Shown one piece after another: positions 59,611-64,000 of a stretch of 64,000 bases of DNA. A model generated the notes under the pieces. That model did not search any database. It was not told the origin of the DNA and worked only from the letters and a program-made list of their open reading frames with translations. The stretch is from positions 1 through 64,000 of the forward strand of contig MEDZ01000007.1 of the NCBI GenBank assembly GCA_001724275.1, given 5' to 3'. Position numbers and translations under genes: made by a program. The first letter of the stretch is position 1, and the number at the start of each line of letters is the position of its first letter. The stretch is from Gemmatimonadetes bacterium SCN 70-22 (GTDB taxonomy: Bacteria > Gemmatimonadota > Gemmatimonadetes > Gemmatimonadales > Gemmatimonadaceae).

Positions 59611-60894
59611 ATGTCAACCGCACTCGCAACCCCTCGGGCGGGAGTGGCTACCGTGACGAGCGACCTGAACCTGACCGGCCCCATCATCGTTGCCACCGAC
59701 GGAACGGCGTCGGCGAGCGCGGCCATCAAGGCGGCGGCGCTGATGGCCGACCGCACCGGTGCCCACGTGACGGTGCTGGCCGTCCTCGAGCCGCTCCCGC
59801 TGGTGGCGGCCGATTACGGACTCCTGCTCCCCCCCGCCGAGACGGACGAGGCGCGCCGGCAGGCGCTCGCCCAGCGTGTCCGCGATCAGCTGTCGGAAAC
59901 CGTCGGCGCACGCCCCAACTGGGATGTGCAGGTGCGCGACGGCGATCCGGCCGCCGTCATCGCCCGCATGGGGCGTGAGGCCAAGGCCCGCATGATCATC
60001 GCCGGCATCGGCCATCACGACCTGCTCGACCGGATGTTCGGGGGCGAGACGGCCCTGCACACGTTGCGGCTGTCGCGGGTCCCGGTCCTGGCCGTTCCCC
60101 CGGGATTCACCGCACTCCCGCAGCGCCTGGCCATCGCGATCGACTTCAGCGAACCGTCCGTCATCGCCGCGCGCGCGGCCCTCGCCCTCCTGCCGTCGGT
60201 CACCATGGCATACCTGGTCCATGTCGCCCCCCGGCTCGAGCTGCAGCCCGAGGCGTACGCGGCGTGGATGTCCGACTACAGCGAAGGTGTGGAGCCCGCG
60301 TTCGCCCGCGTGCGCCAGCAGCTGGAGTTCCCGGCCGGCGTGACGGTGGAAACCATCACCCTGACCGGAAAGCCCACCAAGGCGCTCCTGGACTTCGTGA
60401 AGTCGGCGCACGTCGACGCCATCGTCACCGGGAGCCGCGGGGCGGGGCTCGTCGATCGCATCCTCGTGGGGAGCACGGCGACGGGGCTCATTCGCGGCGC
60501 GCACTGCGCCGTCTTCGCCGTGCCGACTCCCCTGGGCACCGAGCCTCGCCGAGCGGCCGGCTCGCCCGACGAGATCCCGGAGCACGAGTGGGCCGATGCC
60601 CTCGAGGCGTTCACCCGGCGCAACGCGGGACGCATCGCGACCCTCGAGGTCGACGATCCGGAGATCGGCGCGCAGGCGCAGCAGCACGACTACCCCTTCC
60701 TCGGCGCGGCCTACGATCACAACGACCGCCGCATCGAGCTCATGCTGGGTGACATGGAGAACACCACCCGGCACCTCACGCGCGGCATTGGCGACGTACG
60801 GCAGCTGGACCTCCTCAAGGATGCCGCCGGACGAGACCGGGTGCTTCGAATTGCGCATGGCTCGGGACAAACCATCCTGACGCTCGCTCGCTGA
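59611..60894 (+). CDS. UspA-UspA-DUF5335 fusion protein
   Basis: ATG 59611 has a GGAGGA site. The 427-residue protein has two UspA-type domains (about 20-165 and 170-310; GDPAAVIAR and GSRGAGLVDRILVGSTATGLIR are the characteristic stretches). The C-terminal 105 residues match DUF5335, a small domain of unknown role. The second UspA domain has the fuller ATP-type motif GSRG-9x-GSTA. Fusion to DUF5335 suggests a link between stress signalling and a sensor module. Confidence 0.83.
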   Translation: MSTALATPRAGVATVTSDLNLTGPIIVATDGTASASAAIKAAALMADRTGAHVTVLAVLEPLPLVAADYGLLLPPAETDEARRQALAQRVRDQLSETVGARPNWDVQVRDGDPAAVIARMGREAKARMIIAGIGHHDLLDRMFGGETALHTLRLSRVPVLAVPPGFTALPQRLAIAIDFSEPSVIAARAALALLPSVTMAYLVHVAPRLELQPEAYAAWMSDYSEGVEPAFARVRQQLEFPAGVTVETITLTGKPTKALLDFVKSAHVDAIVTGSRGAGLVDRILVGSTATGLIRGAHCAVFAVPTPLGTEPRRAAGSPDEIPEHEWADALEAFTRRNAGRIATLEVDDPEIGAQAQQHDYPFLGAAYDHNDRRIELMLGDMENTTRHLTRGIGDVRQLDLLKDAAGRDRVLRIAHGSGQTILTLAR

Positions 60895-60941
60895 GGGGGC
60901 GCGCGAGTCCGAGGAGGGGGCAACCCCAAGTCGGCATGCGC

Positions 60942-60979
60942 AAGCGGCGCCGTTCCGGGTCCCCCGGACGGCGCCGCTT
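60942..60979. terminator. 17-bp hairpin after the UspA gene
   Basis: Arms 60942-60959 and 60963-60979 pair over 17 bp with one bulged T and a three-base loop. It is followed by TTGACG rather than a T-run, and by 16-bp repeats. It probably ends the UspA transcript. Confidence 0.75.
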
Positions 60980-60990
60980 GACGTTCCGGA

Positions 60991-61054
60991 TGGCGCGCCG
61001 GTCCCGTGGCGCGCCGGTCCCGTGGCGCGCCGGTCCCGTGGCGCGCCGGTCCCG
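60991..61054. repeat. Four perfect copies of a 16-bp unit
   Basis: TGGCGCGCCGGTCCCG is repeated four times without change, directly after the hairpin at 60942-60979. Confidence 0.92.
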
Positions 61055-61060
61055 TGGCGC

Positions 61061-61134
61061 GCCCGCACCCGCTGCCCGCACCCGCTGCCCGCACCCGCCG
61101 CCCGCACCCGCCGCCCCCTCGCCGCCCCCTCGCC
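61061..61134. repeat. Four 13-bp then two 11-bp tandem units
   Basis: The 13-mer GCCCGCACCCGCT (T or C last) occurs four times at 61061-61112, then the 11-mer GCCCCCTCGCC twice at 61113-61134. Together with the 16-mer array this makes an all-repeat gap between the UspA gene and the convergent MgtC gene. Confidence 0.9.
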
Positions 61135-61163
61135 GCCGGCAGGCGCCCCCGGCCGCCGGGTGC

Positions 61164-62432
61164 CTAACGATTGATGAGGACGATCGCGCCGATCCCCAGC
61201 GCCAGCAGGATCCCCAGCCCGGTGACGGCCCGGACGCGATACGCCGGGCCACCGAGCGCCAGGGCGATCACCATCTTGACCAGCGCATTGGCACTGACCC
61301 CCACCGCAATCGCCTCCGCCGCGAGGGCAACCGCCCCGGTGGAGCGCCCCAGCCGGTTCATGGAGAGCGTGAGGGCGTCGGTATCCGACAAGCCGAGGAG
61401 TGCGGCCGAGACGAGCACGCCGTTCGAGCCAAACTGCGCGCGCACGAACTCGATCAGCATCAGCGTCGCCTGGAAGGCGAGCGCCATCTTGATGGATGTC
61501 GTCAGCCCCAACGGGTTGCGTTCCACGAACTCGTCCACACCGTCGTGATGGCTTGCCTCCGATCGCACCAGGAGCACGGTGACCATCGTGGCGCCGGCGA
61601 GGAATGCCGGCCCCAGGTACGGCAGGAGGGCGACGGCTACCTCGTGGTTCAGCAGGTACGAGAGGATGAGGATGCGCGGGACCAGGACGGTCGTCGCGGC
61701 CACGGTGCCGACGGCGAGCGGCGTGGACAGGGCGGCCCGTTCGCGGCTGAGCCGTGAGAACTGCAGCGCCACCGCGGTCGACGACACGAGTCCGCCCAAC
61801 GCACCGGTGACGCCGTAGCCGCGGGAGTCTCCCACCAGCTTCCGGGCGATGAACCCGACGAAGGAGAGCCCCGAGAAGATCAGGACGACCCCCCACAGGG
61901 TGCGTGGATTGATCCCCCCGAGCGGACCGTACGCCTTGTCCGGCAGCACCGGGAGGACCACGAGGGAGAGCACGGCGAACTGGAGCGCCGCTCGCATCTC
62001 GGTTTCATCCAGGCGCGCGATGGCGGCACGAATCGCGTCCTTCTCCGACAGCGCGAGGACGGCGAGCGCCCCCGCGCCGCCGGCAACCGCCGTTTCACCG
62101 ATCCCCGCCAGGACGCCGAGGCCGAGGACGAGGATCGCCGCGACCTCGGTCGTCCCGTCCAGGGCGGCTCCCCCTTCGCGTGCCGCCGCCCAGTAGGCGG
62201 CGGCGGCCAGGAGCGACGTTCCCGCCACCAGCGCGACCGCGATCGCGGTGTAGTCCATCGTCAGCAACCACCCCGCGATCCCGCCCGTCCCCCCCATGAG
62301 GAGGAAGGTGCGCACTCCCGCGAAGCGAGGCTCGGGGCCGGTGGCGCCATGCCCCGACCACTCCCGCTCGATCCCCACCGCAAGCCCCACGAGGGCGGCG
62401 ATGGCCAGGCGAATCACGAGCGCGCTCGTCAT
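61164..62432 (-). CDS. MgtC/SapB and DUF4010 membrane protein
   Basis: A 422-residue protein with about 12 helices. The N-terminal MgtC-type part (GLAVGIEREWSGHGA, FAGVRTFLLMGGTGG) joins a DUF4010 part (GLVSSTAVALQFSR, DADALTLSM-like). Family members are thought to affect magnesium homeostasis or act as transporters, with no settled substrate. The stop codon lies within a CGTTAGGC octamer. The gene is upstream, in transcription, of the 3' repeat field. Confidence 0.88.
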   Translation of the reverse strand: MTSALVIRLAIAALVGLAVGIEREWSGHGATGPEPRFAGVRTFLLMGGTGGIAGWLLTMDYTAIAVALVAGTSLLAAAAYWAAAREGGAALDGTTEVAAILVLGLGVLAGIGETAVAGGAGALAVLALSEKDAIRAAIARLDETEMRAALQFAVLSLVVLPVLPDKAYGPLGGINPRTLWGVVLIFSGLSFVGFIARKLVGDSRGYGVTGALGGLVSSTAVALQFSRLSRERAALSTPLAVGTVAATTVLVPRILILSYLLNHEVAVALLPYLGPAFLAGATMVTVLLVRSEASHHDGVDEFVERNPLGLTTSIKMALAFQATLMLIEFVRAQFGSNGVLVSAALLGLSDTDALTLSMNRLGRSTGAVALAAEAIAVGVSANALVKMVIALALGGPAYRVRAVTGLGILLALGIGAIVLINR

Positions 62433-62524
62433 GGCGTGACGCTAGCGCCGACGACGCGCGCCGGCAATCGCCGGCGCCGTGGGGTCGAGGTCATGCCGAG
62501 CGCTGCTCGTCGGTCGCTCGCACC

Positions 62525-63538
62525 TCAGGCGGCTGTTGCCGTCCTCCCCCCACGCCGATGCGCGTCGCGCGCCGATCCCGCCGACGAGAAGTCGAAGCGC
62601 ACGATCGCCTGGGGGGCGCCATCGGCAAACAGGACGGAGCGCAACGCATCGCGTAGCAGGGGGTGACGCAGCGGCTCGTTGAGGAACGTCGCGCTGAGCC
62701 CCTGCACGCTGGCGTGCAGCAGGACGCGCTGCAGCGCGGCGCCGGCTCGCAACCATCCCCTGGGGGTGTCATCCGTGGCCCCCAGCACCGCGAGGAGGGG
62801 AGCCTCGAGCGCGCTCTCGCGCAGCTTGGCCGCGCGCCCGGCACTCCACTCATTTACCGGCTGGACACTCGCGCCGAGCGTGTACAGCAGCTCACCCAGC
62901 GCCGGCGCCCCCCCGAGCGCGAACTGTGGCCCCAGCGTCCCGGCCCCGTATCGAGCGGACAGGAGTCGCCGCGCGCTGCGCTCGGCGTCGGTGATCGCGA
63001 CCGCTTCCGATTCGAGATCTCCCACGATGGCGCGCCGCGCGTCGTCCGAAACGACGTCCAGCCATCCCCCTTCCGACCTCGCCCCGTGTCTGAGAATGGC
63101 GACCAGCGCCGGCGAGACGCTCGTCCCGCCGTGGGCCAGCGACCGCACCCCATGTTCGAGGACGTCGAAGAGCGCCTCATCTTCCCGCCCCGGAGATACC
63201 TCCCGACCCACTGTCAGACGCGCGACGATCGGTGACCCCGTTCCGTCGGGAAAGAGCTCCATCCTGACGTCGTGTCCCAGATGGTGCGCCGCGATCTTGA
63301 GGTTCGCGAGCACTGCGCCGCACGCCAGGAGCACTTCCCGGTTCGCTGGATCGCCAAGCAGTTCGTCCTGCAGCTGCTCCGCGCGCAGCAGGAGCGCGTC
63401 TCCACTTCGCGTCACCGACCAGGGGAGTGTCCTCCACCAGGTGGGGGGCGTCCCTGCGAAGGCCGGGATGAGCGCGAGCGGATCCTTGCCGTTGGGGGAG
63501 TGGCGCATCGATTCCGCGGACGCTGGCGCGTCGATCAT
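62525..63538 (-). CDS. Acg-family (nitroreductase-like) FMN protein
   Basis: A 337-residue protein that resembles mycobacterial Acg/Rv2032-type proteins, two joined nitroreductase-like halves of which one has lost dimer features. Visible marks are LLLRAEQLQDEL with DPANREVLLACGAVLANLKIAAHHLGH in the first half, and LRAGAALQRVLLHASVQGLSATFLNEP in the second. Acg-type proteins are dormancy-induced and may bind flavin without reducing substrates. The start ATG 63538 follows a 400-bp gap. Confidence 0.75.
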   Translation of the reverse strand: MIDAPASAESMRHSPNGKDPLALIPAFAGTPPTWWRTLPWSVTRSGDALLLRAEQLQDELLGDPANREVLLACGAVLANLKIAAHHLGHDVRMELFPDGTGSPIVARLTVGREVSPGREDEALFDVLEHGVRSLAHGGTSVSPALVAILRHGARSEGGWLDVVSDDARRAIVGDLESEAVAITDAERSARRLLSARYGAGTLGPQFALGGAPALGELLYTLGASVQPVNEWSAGRAAKLRESALEAPLLAVLGATDDTPRGWLRAGAALQRVLLHASVQGLSATFLNEPLRHPLLRDALRSVLFADGAPQAIVRFDFSSAGSARDAHRRGGRTATAA

Positions 63539-63936
63539 GTCCGCCTCCGAGGCAGTCGGTGTTGGTGGATCGGTACGGTGTACGAGGCAAGTTCGGACGC
63601 GAGCGGAGCCGAATCTGTCAGGGGGGACGCCGAGCTATCTCACGCTCCTGCTGACACTTGGCGCGGGAAACCCCGACCGCGTGGCGGAATGTCGGGCGTT
63701 CCCGCACACGGTGTGGGCGGTTCCTGCGGGGATAATCCGACGACACCCGACAAAGCCTGACTTTCCCGCACACCATAATGCGGGCCCAGCGGTGGGGGCG
63801 TGCGACGACTTCGACGCCTCGCTCCTCCTCCGCCATCCGACGTCGCGCGCCGAGGGGGGCCGGTCGAACGGCACATCTCGGCGCCGTCGCGAACGGACGC
63901 ACGTTCGCCTTCAGGGATCACGCACTGTCTACGACC
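63539..63936. other. About 400-bp gap upstream of the Acg-type gene
   Basis: No gene is credible here. It contains TTCCCGCACAC twice (63699-63709 and 63763-63773), 64 bp apart, and the hairpin CCCGC...GCGGG at 63765-63784 around CATAAT. GATAATCC at 63730-63737 and CATAAT at 63774-63779 are possible -10 boxes. The repeated word is likely a regulator site for the Acg-type gene or for the gene at the right edge. Confidence 0.4.
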
Positions 63937-64000
63937 ATGTCGCCAATGGACGGAATCGCACCGCCCAGCGCTCCCGCAGCGTCGGGGGCGGAGGTGCGGA
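63937..64000 (+). CDS. Possible start of a gene cut by the window edge
   Basis: ATG 63937 opens a plus-strand frame that runs to the edge (21 codons, Pro/Ala-rich). No ribosome-binding site stands out. The preceding gap looks like a promoter region. The frame is too short to identify, so this is a low-confidence call. Confidence 0.3.
   Translation, partial: MSPMDGIAPPSAPAASGAEVR

Noticed and set aside
60991-61134. CRISPR-like array
   Set aside because: The units are contiguous, without spacers, and differ in length. They are simple tandem repeats and no cas genes are present.

Overview
The window is GC-rich chromosomal DNA (about 70% by eye) from a diderm, flagellated, respiring bacterium. 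P-ring and L-ring genes, a TolC/RND pump, FadL and a cytochrome porin show the outer membrane. The mix of a large secreted M14 peptidase, a Pkn-type kinase with a periplasmic C-terminus, many Ala/Pro-rich linkers and leucine TTA codons almost confined to the octamer CGTTAGGY suggests Gemmatimonadota, but that assignment is an inference. No tRNA, rRNA, insertion sequence, prophage or CRISPR array was seen.

Layout. (1) 1-14.3 kb is a flagellar run, all on the plus strand: fliP, an orphan small gene, fliQ, fliR, flhB, flhA, a FlhG-like protein without a normal P-loop, fliA, flgF, flgG, flgA, flgH, flgI, flgJ, flgN, flgK. flhF and flgL are absent from the run. (2) 14.6-19.8 kb holds a Ser/Thr kinase and a secreted M14-type metallopeptidase. 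(3) 19.9-37.2 kb reads as a sulfur island: two Tat-exported DsrE-like paralogues, a YeiH-type exporter, thiosulfate dehydrogenase TsdA, SoxC, a SoxD-like cytochrome and two YeeE/YedE half-transporters. Beyond a strong terminator come a FadL porin with a secreted partner, an ArsR repressor with a clear operator, a TolC-MFP-RND pump with PII-like and DUF2892 genes, and a divergent DUF302/ArsR pair. (4) 37.3-42.5 kb holds an AI-2E-family permease, a PAS/degenerate-GGDEF/EAL protein, a BatA-like VWA protein and CorA. (5) 42.6-48.6 kb is a complete ccmABCDEFGH cytochrome c maturation operon ending at a textbook terminator. (6) 48.9-56.3 kb is a multiheme electron-transfer cluster: a 9-heme-motif lipoprotein, a NapC-like protein fused to a second multiheme half (20 motifs), a beta-barrel candidate, a 16-heme secreted cytochrome and a small lipoprotein. 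The last four overlap by ATGA start/stop junctions. (7) 56.4-63.5 kb is a stress/metal region: CBS pair, lipocalin-size lipoprotein, P-type ATPase, UspA-UspA-DUF5335 fusion, MgtC/DUF4010 and an Acg-type nitroreductase. A possible new gene starts at the right edge.

How it fits together. TsdA, SoxC and SoxD would release electrons from thiosulfate and sulfane sulfur in the periplasm. The YeiH and YeeE proteins would move sulfur species across the inner membrane, and two ArsR repressors probably sense them. The Ccm operon would attach the many hemes that this chemistry and region 6 need. Region 6 has the parts expected of a quinol-to-outside (or outside-to-quinol) porin-cytochrome conduit. It is the strongest candidate here for an undescribed system.
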